Assembly (NCBI GenBank): GCA_021234155.1
Contig: JAJEKV010000676.1
Coordinates: forward strand, 55,998-119,997
Direction: 5' to 3'
DNA: 64,000 nucleotides
From: Isoetes taiwanensis
Taxonomy: Eukaryota; Streptophyta; Lycopodiopsida; Isoetales; Isoetaceae
The translations under genes were made by a program, and so were the position numbers. A model generated the notes under the pieces. It made no database searches. It saw only the letters and a list, made by a program, of their open reading frames with translations, and was not told the DNA's origin. Positions within the stretch are counted from its first letter, which is position 1, and every line of letters begins with the position of its first letter. Shown here one piece after another: positions 35,930-49,359 of this stretch.

Positions 35930-38230
35930 CCGGCTCCATTAGGTGCTTCACCGCTTTGTTAGTCCCTACCACTCAAGATCAATGGCAAGCGGCAGACTTC
36001 AGGCGATGGTACAGCCCCAAGGCCCATGTAATCGAGGCTAAGTCTTCCGAGGAAGGAAATAGATGTCCAAGCCACTTTGGCAGTAACCCCAACCTATATG
36101 GAAGTCATGAAGGAGTTCCAAGCTAGGGTAGGACCATCCTTAGTACATCTTCCCCTTGTAGGTGTGATATTTTGTTCCCAAGCAATCCCTCCAAAAACCT
36201 TTGGGTGATGTCCCTAACATTGCCAAATATCTCGATCAACAAAAGTTGCTAGGTTGCCGTGACTACATGGTCATGTCAGCCAATAGGGCCAAGTATTTCT
36301 CCTACACCGCTGCCCTAGCCATCTTTTCTTTCTCACAGGCGTCTTAACCCAATCGGGAACCCTCCATCCCCGCCATGGATGTAGACCCCTTAGCCTCTTC
36401 AAGGAGGGTCAGCTCCTCTTGGCAAAAGATCAAGTGGAGCAAGAAGGAAGAGCCAAGACGACTCAACTCGATGATTTAAGACTACGCCGAGCTCGACCCA
36501 CCAAGAGCGCAACTAGCGGGTGAGGGAGATACCGGTTTTGAACAGACAGACCGCGACCGTGGATCGCCTCCCCGCCAGGCTAGGTATCACAAGCCTAGCC
36601 CCATCATCATCAACGCCGTGGAGTACCGCTATTAAGCATATCTTAACCTCCCCGAATGTAGAGCAACAGAGTACCAACTTGATAAGTTGCTATACCTTCA
36701 GCGCAACAACCAGATCTGGATGACTTCATCGACCAGGAGGCTTCCGACTTCCCAATCCATGTAAGAGAAGCCAACACCTATACCGGAAGTTGACTTCGGG
36801 ATATCCAAAGCTGAAAACAACATCGGGCAAATGATGGAAGCTCTGACCCGCCGCCGAAGAAGAGTTCTACGCCATCCAAGAACAGATGGGGATCCGTGGG
36901 CAAGACCACTTAACATTTTGATGCCGAAGTTCTTCGACACCATCTCCCACAGGTATTCGTGAGAAGAGGCGTAGATCGAACTCGAGGCAAATCACATCAA
37001 CAAATGAGACTACAGAGAACTCACAGATTGACGCCAATGAATATGCGGGAAGATATAGTTGGCAGGCCTCGAAAGCAGATGATTTAATCAACAAATGACG
37101 GGAGACAAAGTCGCTAAGGTAGTATCTTCCTCTCACGATGGATGGGAGGATAGCGGCCATATTAATCGAAATTCAGCCAAAGGGGCTTAAGAAGGAGTGT
37201 TCATGCTCATCGGCCTCGTGCTTTGGTAGGCATGCTCGGCCGATCCCAACAAATTGACCATGTCATCCTAGTCAAGAGAACGATGGCACTTGACATCTTC
37301 GACTTACCGCGTCTCTATCGACAAAGAAGGAAGATTAGCAAAGGACCGCAGCCTTATACTGGACCGCAGAGTAGAAGACTTGGTGACAACCTTGTAGGGC
37401 GGGACACCAACGAATATCCTCGTGAACTTGGGACGCCTAAGAGGAACAACCCAAGTTAAGAAGTTCCTTCAGATAACCCATCCTTCGGCGCGATTCCAAG
37501 AATAGTTAGACTCTTGATCCCGAAGCATTGTAATTAAGTTATTATATATATAAAAATACATTTTGTTTCGGTGATTTTAAATGTTTTGTTGATGTATTTT
37601 GCTTCCACAACTATATCCAAACACATATAAGGCAATAAAAACAAACAAAGCTAACCGTGAAGGCTACGATCTACTTGTGTATGCAAATTAGAGGTCCGTG
37701 AACAAATTTGAGCAAGAGCGGGCAGTCCATAGAGATGAACAGACGACGACCAGGTAGCACCCAAAGAAGAAACCTATATGAAGAATTCGCCCCATGACTC
37801 GAAGAGGAGGATGACGATGAGGCCTGACCTCCAAGAAATAAAGGCCTTTTGGCAAAGACAAGGAGTCGGCCCGATGATAACGCCCACCGGCTGCAAGCAC
37901 CACCCTCGAAGGCGGAAAGGATAAGAAGAAGAGCAAGAGAAGGAGGTCCCAAGCACATAATCCTCCACACAAGCGCCAGATTCGTGACCGACCGGAGGAA
38001 GATGTGGAACAAGTGCAAGACCATAGAGATGGTGCACTCAGGACACAAAGACTTCGCACCGTAAGAAAGTAGATTCGCAACCGAAAACGACATGGAAGGC
38101 AAGGAAGCTTGAATGGGCCTCCTGGGATGGTCTACGCATGGAGGCAGAGGTTATCGGACGAGATGAGGGAATATGGGAATGCATACGTAATGAAGGACAA
38201 AGACAAAGATAGGGTGGCAAATACCTAACC
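35930..38230 (+). other. Gag-like but unassigned coding remnants
   Basis: Composition changes to a more GC-rich, codon-like texture. Fragments such as TLAVTPTYMEVMKEFQARVG (~36075-36132) and a basic Arg/Lys-rich stretch at about 37850-38060 look like pieces of retroelement gag proteins, with many frame breaks. No zinc knuckle or enzymatic motif is visible, and no long terminal repeat was found. This may be an older element upstream of, or partly belonging to, the chromovirus that follows. Confidence 0.35.
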
Positions 38231-41200
38231 TCAAGGGCGAGGGCTCGTCGATTTGGTGGAAGGGATACGCCAAAGCACGCGGACCGAAGTCGAGAGACAC
38301 GTGTTTCAGAAATTCAAGGCATTCAAGTTTAAGAACCGGATTCTCACGAATGCCAGTGGCGCAGCTTGCAAGAAGTCAGCTTGTGGCCCACGAGTGGCAT
38401 CAAAACGGTGCCAACGCCAAAATTGAATTAAAAAGTATTCCACGCCACTAATGATGCGGATGAACTTTTCGCGGGTCCTGATTTGAATTCATATTTTGCT
38501 AAGACTATGATGACGAAGACACTCGCTATATTTTGCCGAAGGCCATCCGATGGGGTTGCAAAGGATCGTGGCCGGATATCCAAGAACCAGCCGATCAACC
38601 TATTGTTACTTTTATGAATTTGAAAAGCAAATCAAAATCGCTTTTTGGGTCATAATTGGGAACTAGACCTTATCGGGCCGAATGGAATAAGTTGACCCAA
38701 CAAAACACTAAACCGTTAGGAGTTTTGGCATGACGAGTTTTAAAGAAAGGACTTCAGCTTAGTAAAATGATACCGAAGTCTGAAAAACTCATGGTGGGGT
38801 TCATCGTTGGGTACGGCAAAGCTCGACCGCAAGTTGCCAATCTTTCTTTGGTGAGCTCAGAAGATGGCGAGAAAGTAGAGGAGGAAGGTTTGGCCCATCA
38901 AGCCATTAATGCTCAACGTGGCCTCAAAGTTTCTATGAAAGAGGCGCAGTGGTTTTCGTGATAAATCAATAGGATCTGCTCCAGGGTCCGGGCTATTCAA
39001 ATGGCCGCACACGACGCTGCGAGTATAACGAACCCGCTAGCCAAAGAGCCAAAGGAATCGATCGCCGCAAGAAGCGGCTTATGCGGGAAAATAAGTGTTT
39101 TGTTTGTTATTCAACCGATCATAAGTTTTATGAATGCCCTACTTACTTGAAAAGAAGAAAGGGGGAACGAAAGGAAGCTACACCTACTCTTAAGTCCGGG
39201 ACTAAGAAAGAGGATAAAAGTAAGAAAGTAGCTTCGCTCGTGGAGATGGAAAAGGGAAAAGGTGGCTACGGTCCGGGAAAAATCTGATATGGGTTTCATG
39301 GAGAATAGTAGTCTCACGATTTTGGGCTACTATTCAAGATCAAAAAGTACATGTCTTATTCGATCCGGTAGTGAGTTTGATTTTATTTTTCGCCGCTTGG
39401 TGAAAGAACTAAAATTAACTTCTATTCCTTTATCAAGTGATGTAGAATTATCTTTCGCTTTCTTGAATGTTGCCCTCCGCCTTCTTCATTTTATGGTCAA
39501 GGATGTTGAATTTCAATTGCGGGATATATTCAGAACGCTCTTTCATGGTCTCCGAATTTGAGGTATGGATATTATTCTAAGATGCCATGGCATAAGGCTA
39601 TTAATCCTCTTATAGATTGGAAAGCGGGTATTGTTATGTTATCCTTTGAAGGGGGTAAAAAGACCTTCAAGTTTGTGAAGGATGATATTGTTCCCTATTC
39701 CACATTTTGCTGTACAGTTTAAACGCTTGGCAATGAAAACTCATTTTGTGTATTTGGTGGTTTTATGCTCTAAGATAGATGTATCCCCATTAAATGAGCT
39801 GCCGCCAAACAAGCTTTTTGCATTATTTTGATGATGTCTTTTCAAATGAAATTCCACAAACTTTACCACCCCAACGCTTGAGGACCACAGGATTGATCTT
39901 CTTCCCCGGAAAGAACCTTCTAATCAAGCTCCTTATCTGAGAATGCATGGCCAACAAGTTGAGATTAGGCCGCCTGATGAGTTGCTTTGCCGGATTGATC
40001 CGCCATAGTTCTTCACCTTTGGTGCTCCCGCCTTGTTGGTTAAGAAAAGATAATTCCCGGCGCATGTGTATAGATTATCGCGCTTTGAATAAGATAACCA
40101 TTAAGAATCGGTTTTCCTATACCAAGGGCGGATGATTTGTTTGATCAACTCCAAGGTGCCACGCTTTTAGCCGCCTTGATCTTAAGTCGTGGTATTGGCA
40201 ACTTAAGGTTATACCAAGATGTTCATAAGACTGCGTTTATGACAACCTTGACATTATGAGTTTTTGGTCATGCCCTTTGACTTACAAATGCGCCAAATTT
40301 TCTTTTGGCGTAGGCTAATGGGGCTAATATTTGAAGATGTGCATGGCGCTTATGTTGTCGTGTTCTTTGATGACATATTAGTTTTTAGTAAGTCCGAGGA
40401 AGACCATTACTTGCATTTCATGGGAGGTTTTCTCACGGTTGAGGGAGGAGTCTCTTACTCTTAATCCTAAGAAAAGTATCTTTTCCAATCTAAAATTGAA
40501 CACTTGGGTCATATTGTTTCTTTTCGAGGGTCTTAAAGTTGATCCTAGTAAGGTTCAAGCAATTGTGGCTTTGGCCAAGACTTATTTCCGGCTTGCCGCA
40601 TTTGCCTTTTTGGGCTTATGCGCTTATTATAGGAAGTTTGTGCGTAATTTTGCTCGTTTAGCTTCGTGATTTATATTTGTTGCTACTTAAAAGATGTTCC
40701 TTTCCAATGGAATCATACTCATCAGTTTGCTTTCCAAGTTTTAAAGGATGCCATGGTTAATCCTCCTGTTTCAAGGCTTGCCAAAGTTTGGTTTACCTTT
40801 CTTGTTATGTGTTGATGCAAGTGGTGTGGCTTTGGGAAACGGGTTTTGATGCGTGATGGTCATCCTATTGCTTATGAAAGTCAAGTTTTCCGACCGCGGA
40901 AAGTAGATATAGTGTTTATGATAAGGAATTTCCGGTCATTATTCATGCTTTGAAAGTGTGGCTTATTACACTATCTTATAGGGTCCATATTCATATTTTG
41001 ACCGACCACCAAAGCATTCGACACATTGTTTCACGTAAAACCTTATCTAAAGGCAGTTGAAATGGGTTGCTTTTATGCAAAGAATAACGATTTCAAAGGA
41101 TTATCGCTCGTAAAGAGAATGTTGTAGCCGATGCTTTAAGTAGACGTTATGCGCTTTGTTCTCTTTTTCTATAGCACAATCCAACCATTTGGAGGGAATG

Positions 41201-42590
41201 AAACCATTGTATGTCACCGATTTCGATTATAAGAATATTTGGTTGTTAGCTCAAAGTGGCAATGCATATGGATATAAGATCGTTAATGGGTTCTTGTATA
41301 AAGGTCCAAAGCTATGCATTGTGGAACTTTCTTTGGCCACTTATTCTTAAAGAAGTTCATGATGCACCTATCAAGGGTCATCGTGGTGTGGGGGGCAACT
41401 TTGGCAAAGCTTGAACCATACTTTATTTGGCCTCGATTATGAGAGATGTTTTGGTTCATATTCTAAGATTGTGTTACTTGTCAACGGATGAAGAAAGTTT
41501 AACAAGAAACCTCATGGTGTTCCTTTATCCTTGCCTATTCCCCGAGGCAAAGTGGGAACAGATCACTATGGATTTTATTGTTGGTCTTCCTCCCGCCCGT
41601 GATTAATCGCCATTTGGACAATTGTTGATTGTTTAACTAAGCACACTCTCATTTTATTCCTTGTTCGAAAAGTTGATTTTATAGTGCGGCCACGCCTTTA
41701 TCAAAGAGATATTTAGGCCACATGGGTTGCCAAAGATTATTATATCCGATCGTGATACAAAGTTTACTAGTAAATTCTAGAAGGCATTGTTTATGCAATT
41801 GGGGACAGAGTTAAGGTTCTCATCTAAGGCTTCACCTTAAACCGATGGACAATCCGAGGTGGTAAATAAAGTTATTTGTTCCATCTTAAGGGGGTTTGTC
41901 AATGAACATCAAGGTCATTGGGAACAAGATTTTTGCCTATTGCTGAATTTGTGTATAATAATACCTATCGCCTCACCATAAAGATGACCCCTTTTCAAAG
42001 TGGTCTATGGTCACTCAGGTATGGAGCCACTCTTTCTGAGTGTGTGAGGATGTTCCCCGGCACGATGATTTGGTTATTGAGCATAAGGATCTCATAGACT
42101 TGCTTCAAGTCAGACCGAGATGCTCAAGCATCTTTTGGAAATAAATCATCTAAGTTGCGGCAAGATGTGGTTTTAAGGAAGGAGATTGGGTATGGATGAG
42201 GATCCATAAAGGTCACTTTAAGAAAGATGCGCCGCAAGAAGGATCTTAAGTTGGCACCCGTTTCCATGGACCATTTCAAGTTATTAAAATGGTCAATGAG
42301 AATGCATATCAATTAAGATTGCCTCAAGGTTGGAAAATGCATGATGTGGTGAATGTTTCATTCCTAAAGGCTTATCATGGTAAGGAGTTACCTCAACTTG
42401 GGAGGTTAACCGAGCGAGAATTGATTGATGATTCCAAGTTCTAGATTTAAACAATTTTTTACGGATAAATCCACTAGTGGTTCAAGACAATACTTGGTTA
42501 AGTTTGCCGACAAACCTTTGGAGGACGCTTCATGGGTACGTGGCAATGTTTTAGATGACTATCCAGGATATTCTACAAGAATATAAGGAC
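38230..42590 (+). pseudogene. Ty3/gypsy chromovirus gag-pol, decayed
   Basis: Domains follow the Ty3/gypsy order. Gag remnants (38230-39290) carry a CCHC knuckle, CFVCYSTDHKFYEC, at 39096-39137. The protease (~39330-39420) reads GSEFDFI followed by LVKELKL, with the expected DSG broken. RT (~39950-40670) has MCIDYRALNKITIKNRF, then FFDDILVFSK in place of the usual YFDD. RNase H remains are at about 40780-41150. Integrase (~41470-42060) has TCQRMKK, WEQITMDFIVGLP, SDRDTKFTSKF and TDGQSEVVNK, so the D, D and E positions are legible. The C-terminus (~42480-42560; QYLVKFADKPLEDASWV) resembles a chromodomain, placing it among the chromoviruses. Nearly every break sits where a CTG or CAG codon is expected, so real decay may be less than it looks. 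No left LTR was found. Confidence 0.85.
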
Positions 42591-42750
42591 CAGGAAGGCA
42601 ACCAAGCCGAGGGACAACAAGATGTCCAAGAACAAAGCTACTACTAGCCGGCCTAAGAGAGGGCCAAGGAAAGATTATGCTAAGATGGCTAAAGGAAATT
42701 AAAGACTCCTTTTGGCAAAGCAGAGGAACGCAATGTCAAGAGGGGGGAAA

Positions 42751-43550
42751 TGGAATATGCATTGGACGTGGCCTTTGGCTAAAGAGGGACATGGCATATT
42801 TAGAGGGCCTTTGGCAAAGAGGGACACATGGCATATTTAGATGGCCTTTTTGGCTAAAGAGGACACGGGCCTTTAAAGGCCAAAGGACTGGCTAGCTATA
42901 TAGATGCTCTGGGGAGAGTTCAAGGCAGTTATCTTTTGGCCATGGAGCTCGCGGGTTGGGTGGTGAGTTGGCCCCAACGTCCACGGAGTTCATTTCACCG
43001 TAACGGAAAATCCATTCCGCGGTGGAAGGATACGGTGAGTGCAGCAAGATTGGGTGGGGAGAAAGACAAGATCCCACCGCATTGACCCTTCGTTGTTGGC
43101 AATTGAACATAAAACACCCCGGTCCGGGAATTTCTGAGATATCATGTTGGAGCCGGGGAGCCATATGCTTAACTAAGGATTAGCCGATTGCATTGGTAGA
43201 TAGCAAGGGGATTCACCGTGAAGTGCCATACAATGTGCCCGAAAGTGACTTGTAGGGGTTTTTTCGACCCATTTCCATAATGTGATCACGTAAGAGGTAG
43301 GGGGTTTTGCCACTACTTGGGGTAAACTTTGTACGGAAGGGGCCTAATTTGCCTTTCAAGAAATCGTGATACTGGGTGTTTTTGATCACCCTATGCACGC
43401 AAGACATGGCATACCCCCCTTACTATAAGTGAACTTCCCGGGTAGATAGTCCCTTTGACTTGTTTGTAAATTCTGAGCTTTGTATGAGCCATGCTCGAGC
43501 TTCTTTTGTACTCAATAAGTAATGAAAAAATTAATTTATTTGTCTCATTT
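42751..43550 (+). repeat. Right LTR of the gypsy element (approximate end)
   Basis: A polypurine tract (AAGAGGGGGGAAA, 42738-42750) immediately precedes a TGGAATATGC start. The first 110 bases hold three tandem copies of a ~38-bp unit (GGCATATTTAGAGGGCCTTT type, 42768-42865). A later part, about 43000-43190, recurs at 52129-52293. The right end is set loosely near the TACTCAATAAG and TTTACA sequence around 43515-43550. The matching left LTR is not in the window. Confidence 0.55.
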
Positions 43551-43559
43551 ACACTGTGC

Positions 43560-44930
43560 AAATAACAATCGTGTAATTATCAATGTGTTTTTCTCAATTG
43601 TGTGATCTGAAATGTAATTATAAATTGTGAATCTCAAGTGTTTTCTTGCTGACAGTGAATCATCTAATTCGGGGAGAAAGCTCATTATCTTTTGACCTAA
43701 ATTACGTGGTTGGGCAAGAGTGTGCACAAGAATGAAAATATTAACTCAAGATACCAACAGATCCTTAAAGATGAGCTTCAATTTAATATAGGAAACACAT
43801 GCAAATGTCCCCTTCCCTCCAGAGTCTGTCACCAAGTAGTACAAACCAAACGTTTCCCATCCAACAAGCCCTGCGGACCCACCCGTGAGTTTTGCCCTCC
43901 TCTTAAGGATATCTATGTATGTTATCCCTTCCTCCATTGGCTCCTGGCTCATTGCGGCCTTGTCTGTCCATCCTTAGTATCTTGTCTCGCAAATCCGGAC
44001 TTGCATACACCTCCCTGCTCGTGGATGCTTTGCCACAAAATTGGCCTCCCAGCACATGCATATGCAACACACGCATAACTTTTTCCCCGGATTTTCAAAT
44101 TAAAATTCATCACTTTTTGATGGCGCTGCCCTTATATGTGGTCCATATGTTGCCTTCCTCATCTTCAATCACAACATGAGGGCCCCAAACAGTCGGGGAG
44201 ACGAATGCTATGTTTTACCTCGATTCGCCGTAATGGTGATCATCTGCATGAGGATCGATGAAGAGAAGCTTGGACTCAAACCGCAGAGTTGCCCATAAGA
44301 ACCCAGGCCTTTGTTTGGATGCAAACAATCCATGTAATCCAAAGATATTTTGAGCTTCCCATTGAACGCCAAGCACTCCTATCGGCCTTCCGGAAGTTGT
44401 ATCCAACTCTATCTTCAGCAATCCACTACAATCTAGTGAGAGATGATAAGAAATCTCTCGCCAATTGCCACAATCTCATGAGTTTGCCTCAGCACTGGGA
44501 GTGGGTATTCGATCACCGCTTTTTTTTTTGTGTGCGTGCTTTTTTATGAGATGGAGGAGAAAATTCCCCATCGGACTTAGCTTTGCCCATTCGGGAGATG
44601 AAGTGAGAACATTCCCATCCATCTATGGAATTTATACAAGTTATTAATCATCCTTGGTTAGCAAATGCGCTAATGTAAAAACGGATGTTCTCAAGTTTAG
44701 CACATTTTCACGCGTTCGAATTTTAAATCGGGCCCAATGGGCTGACTTGATGTTGTCTCATTCTTTGGTAATCGATCCACCGATCATTTGCGTTGGTGCT
44801 CATGCTTGATGTGCCATTATTCGGGATGTGAAGTGAGAACATTCCCATCTATCTATGCAATTTATACAACTTAATAAGTCCTTGGTTAACAAGGTATTGC
44901 AAATGTAAAAGCGATAGATTTTTATTTATC
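43560..44930. other. No recognisable gene; local duplication
   Basis: Short frames without motifs. A block with GTGAGAACATTCCCATC occurs at about 44605 and again at about 44830, giving a diverged duplication with a unit of about 235 bp. Confidence 0.5.
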
Positions 44931-47770
44931 AATGGATGGCTTGATCGAGTAGTCATGAGAATTTATGGGCCGAGGACTAGACCGGGCGTTGTAATTTATA
45001 TAAGTCAATCTCTTTTGGTATAACAGTGCAACATATTGTCACGTTCACTAAACTGGCCCAATGGGCATATTAGTCACCGAACAATTGAATTTGAAATTGA
45101 AAATATTCCGAATAAGTTAAGTGTCTTGCAAGAAATTTAGGATGTTATACAAATCCTCCATTCTATCATTACCTAAGCAAACAGCAAGAAATCATGTGAT
45201 GATGCCTAAGAAGTTTTTGTAACATGTTCTAGATATTTTGCGAAGCCGTGGCCAAGATTAAAGGCCTATAATTCAACTACTATGGTCGGCTATCAACACG
45301 CATGTATACTTGTGGTGCCAAATGTGCCAATGCCTAAAAGCTCATTTTTTCATTGCATATTTAAAACCCTCTACTCGTGATCCTCATGCACCATTTTAGG
45401 AGCATACAAATACATGCATATGGCAATTGTGGTTATGTAAAGTTTGCTTTGTTGCAATTTGAAATATCCGCCAATCCTAGGATCGCCACCTATACACATA
45501 TCATCAGAATTACAACTTAGTTATATATAAAATGTAGATTTCTCACGTTCAAAAACTGGGCCCAATGGATGGACTTGATTGAGTAGTCATGAGAATTTAT
45601 GGGCCGAGGACTAGACCGAGTGGCGTTGTAATTTATATAAGTCAATCTCTTTTTTTTTTTTTTTTTTTTTTTTTTGAAGAACTGCGGTCATCAATATATT
45701 AAAAGAATGGTAATGTTACAAAGCAAGTGAGGAGGAAGGAGAATCGCCTAAAAGAGACAAAGGATACCTCGACACTCCACAACAAACTCACGTAAAAACT
45801 GCAACTCATCAACAGACAAAACCGGCCATCACCATCTACAACACCCAAGAAGTCCGCCAAATGGAAAACTTCCGCCTACTACTCCACAGGAACACCCTAA
45901 AGCTTTGAAATAGCTTTGTACCGAGTCGAGGAATCGAGAGGTTTGCAGGCCGTGAATCCCTCTAAAAGATCCACAACCACTGCCCGCTTCCTAATCGCCC
46001 ACACCAACCAAGCCACGCCACGGATGCTAGTCAATCTCACCCCAAAGCGAGCCCCTAAATCCAATCAAAGCCTTTTGCAAGTGAGGGCATAAAAAACATA
46101 CTTCCCTGATCTCAACGGCAGAAGGCCACAACAGAAGGGAGAGGGCTCACACCCAGCCTAAACCGACTCCATATAAGGGCATTCACCTCGGATCTGTTTG
46201 CACCACCCGCCCTGAAGCACCCCTAACCCGATGGGGAAGTGAGCCCATGTCCACGCCCAAACCGAGAATGGAACCGGAGCCGCACGCAGACCACTTGCAC
46301 GAAGGGGGCGGTGTCATGAATAGCCAGCTTTTAAGAAGACCTAAAAGCAAGAAGACACAACATTCGGATTAACCTTCCAAACCCGCACCACCACATCATC
46401 CTCAGGGACTATAGGTATGTGTAGCGGAATACTCCCCCGCCACGTTTCCTCCCAGATAGCCCTTGCCCCTCAGCGGTAAAGCGAGCTCGGAAGAACTCCA
46501 ACAGTAGGCTGACCTCCCCAATACCAATCCTCCACAGAGCACAAAGAGCTCGCCTCCAACGAAAGGCGTCGAAAGCATGCATAGTGGCAGCCAAGGGCAA
46601 GTGCGGTGGGGTAAAGGAACCCACAAGAAAGGAGAAGAGTGGTGATAAACCCAGGCACAGCTGAAGAGCACACGACACATGATCCCAAGCCCCAACACTG
46701 GGTGGAGAAAAGGGGGGATGCATGTGGAAAGGCGGAGACCATACAAAGCGTGTGCGTGGCAACTCCACATTACGCATCTGGGCTTCCCAAACGCCACACT
46801 GTGGCGAAGAGGATCAGAATAACAACAGACCGGGAGAAGATGCTCCATCCTGTGAGAATGTTCAAACAAACTTTGGAGACCAACACCTTACTATCCGCTT
46901 AAATCCAGAATCCGCCCAAGCCCCCATCCTCCCAGCTGACACTTCCACCAAGCCACTTTAACAACTGCCCCTTCATCATCCCGCCCCACACAAAATTTCT
47001 AACAATCTTATCCAAAGCGTATCTTCACTCCCGAGGATTTAAGATCGGGCAGAATCTTTCTTATACAATGAGTCTTCAAAGACTTGACAGCGATGAAGAT
47101 GATCGCACGCCATGGACAACTTTTGCTACCCTTCCACCAATTGAGGTGTTTTTGCAGCCCACTGCAAAATCTCATCCCACACCCTCCCCGTAGAAACATC
47201 CCTCCAAAGGGAATACCCAACAGCTTAATACACATTAGCTTGTAAAGTCAATCTCTTTTGGTATAATAGTGTGCAACATATTATCCGTCACTAAACTTTG
47301 GCCCAATGGGCATATTTGTCCTGCCGGAACAATTGAATTTGAAATTGAAAATATTTCGAATAAGTTAAGTGTCTTGCAAAGAAATTTAGGATGTTATACA
47401 AATCCTCCATTCTATCATTACCTAAGCAAACAGCAAGGAAAGTTTTTTGTAACACGTTCTAGATATTTTGCGAAGGCATGGCCAAGATTAAAGGCCTATA
47501 ATTCAACTACTATGGTCGACTATCAACGCGCATGTATACTTGTGGTGCCAAATGTGCCAATGCCTAAAAGCTCATTTTTTCATTGCATATTTAAAACCCT
47601 CTACTCGTGATCCTCATGCACCATTTTAGGAGCATACAAATACATGCATATGGCAATTGTGGTTATGTGTAAAGTTTGCTTTGTTGCAATTATTCTGAAA
47701 TATCCGCCAATCCTAGACGCCACCTGTACACATATCAATTCCAGAATTACAACTTAGTTATATATAAAAG
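44931..47770. repeat. Tandem duplication (~630 bp) with a LINE inserted in the second copy
   Basis: Copy 1 is 44931-45563. Copy 2 starts at 45564 (AATGGATGG...), is interrupted after AAGTCAATCTCTTTT by a LINE (45654-47244), and resumes at 47245 with the same string, continuing in parallel to copy 1 (for example GGATGTTATACAAATCC in both). Copies are very similar, with most differences at CTG/CAG-type sites. Copy 2 continues past 47700 into sequence that also occurs at 57107-57365. Confidence 0.9.
45654..47244 (-). mobile_element. 5'-truncated L1-type LINE, minus strand
   Basis: The insertion is flanked by the direct repeat AAGTCAATCTCTTTT (45639-45653 and 47245-47259), a target-site duplication of about 15 bp. 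A T-run at its left end is the poly(A) tail read on the minus strand. On that strand a frame at 47235-47008 carries the post-RT signature (KLLGIPFGG ... LNWWKGSKSCPWRAI ... VKSLKTH), and around 46870-46750 a zf-RVT-like region (EHSHRMEHL) is recognisable. The RT proper and endonuclease are missing, consistent with ordinary 5' truncation during target-primed reverse transcription. The long minus-strand frame 46869-46402 (155 codons) overlaps the C-terminal region in shifted frames. Confidence 0.85.
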
Positions 47771-47998
47771 AGCAGGAAGTCAAAGGAGCATAGGCATAGA
47801 CATAGACATCTCTCCTACCTCGCATTCTCAAATAGATTTAAACTCTGAACCTCAGTTGGGCAAACGTGCTTAAAAGAAGACACAAGCAAATCATCTCATA
47901 ATCTCTCATAATATACTTAATGAACCTCAGTTGGGCAAAACCGCTTAAAGGAAGGAAGCAAATCATCTCATTATCTCGATAATATACTTTATGAACCA
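47738..47998. repeat. Copy of the sequence upstream of the decarboxylase gene
   Basis: From CCAGAATTACAACTTAG through TATATATAAAAG to ATACTTTATGAACC it is nearly identical to 57107-57365. The block includes a TATA-like box and twin AACCTCAGTTGGGCAAA repeats. Here no decarboxylase coding sequence follows. Confidence 0.85.
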
Positions 47999-48135
47999 AA
48001 ACCACATGCTATTTATTCTAAATGTGGTAGACCACCCTTCCATTACTAGATTGACCGATAAAATATAAATGGAGTGGTATCTATTCGACATGTCATTAGG
48101 AAATTTGGAAGGCACTAATCCTAGCTTAGACAACC

Positions 48136-48206
48136 ATATCTTATATCTTATCTTATATCTTATCTTATCTTATCTTATCTTATATCTTATCTTATATCTC
48201 TTATAT
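48136..48206. repeat. TATCT microsatellite
   Basis: Irregular repeats of TTATC and TATATCTTATC spanning about 70 bases, followed by an AT-rich block. Confidence 0.9.
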
Positions 48207-48659
48207 ATATACAATTATATGCCATGTTCGATACTTTTGAGGTGTCGCCGTGTGAGCGATCGAGACCGGGAGATCGGCGGTCATGCGGGACACCTCAAAG
48301 TGATGGAACATTAGGCGAGGTGCTTGACAATATTTAGTTGAAGCAGATCTTAGTTAGATCAAAAAGGTGAGCCTAAATCCTAGCCATTAACTTTCTAATA
48401 TTAATTTTTTTTTTTTTTTAAAGGAGGTGAGGTGGCACCCTCATTAATAAAAAAAAAAGTAGTGAGGTGTCAAGAAACGATGAGTGGAGCGTTAGGAAGC
48501 TTCCTTTTGCTTAATCGCTTTCAAATGCACATAACACGTTAGAGAATTCGGATGAAGGTGGAGCCTTAGCAGATTGGATTCTTCCTCGTCGAGAGCTTTC
48601 CAATGAGTGGTGCTTTGGCACTATTTTTCCATGATTTGGAGCCAACATGATGAATACTA

Positions 48660-49350
48660 AGAATCTTCCGGGAATCTTTGAGTTTCAAGTAACCTATATG
48701 GTAAGTTGAGAGAATCTAGGAGAATCTTTATAGGATCTTAGAGAATCCAAAAGGAATATCATGAGAATCTTAGAGAATCTATGGAATCTCAAGATAGCAT
48801 GTTTGAGAATGTAAAGGGGCGTAAAGGAATCTTGATAAAATTTTAAGATCCTAGAGGAAACTTTGAAGGAATCTTGGGATCAAGGGGAATCTTTATAGAA
48901 TCTAAAAGTAATCTTGATGGAATCTTGGAGAATCTAGAAGAATCTAGGAGAATCTTCATAGAATCTTGGAGAATCTATAGGAATCTTGGGGTATTCTTTT
49001 TGGAATCTAAGGGAATATAAAGGAATCTTGCGAAAATCTTTAAGAATCTATGAGAATCTAGATGGAATCTTGGAGAATCTAGGAGAATCTTAATAAAATC
49101 TAAGGAATCTATCTAGAATCTTAAGAGTCTAGGGAATCTTTGTAGAAATTTAAGAATTTTAGAGAATCTTTTGAGAATCTAGGAGAAACTAAGAGAATCT
49201 TAAGAGAATCTTTGAGAATCTTTTCCAAATTTTTTTTTTGAGAATCTAGGGAATCTTGATGGAATCTTAGAGAGTCTAAGAGAATCTTCATAGAATCTTG
49301 AGAAATCGGGGGAATACTCATAGAATCTTGGAGAACCTAGAGGAATCATG
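48660..49350. repeat. GAATCT minisatellite, about 700 bp
   Basis: GAATCT followed by T or A recurs every 12-16 bases (GAGAATCTAGG, GAATCTTCATA and GGAATCTTGG variants). The minus-strand frames in this region (for example 49321-49121) have the Ser/Leu/Lys/Asp periodicity of the repeat and are not considered a gene. Spacing is not regular enough to call a single period. Confidence 0.9.
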
Positions 49351-49359
49351 CTTTGTTGT

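Noticed and set aside
39972-40000. CTGATGAG as a ribozyme core
   Set aside because: It lies in the gypsy RT coding region and has no matching GAAA arm.
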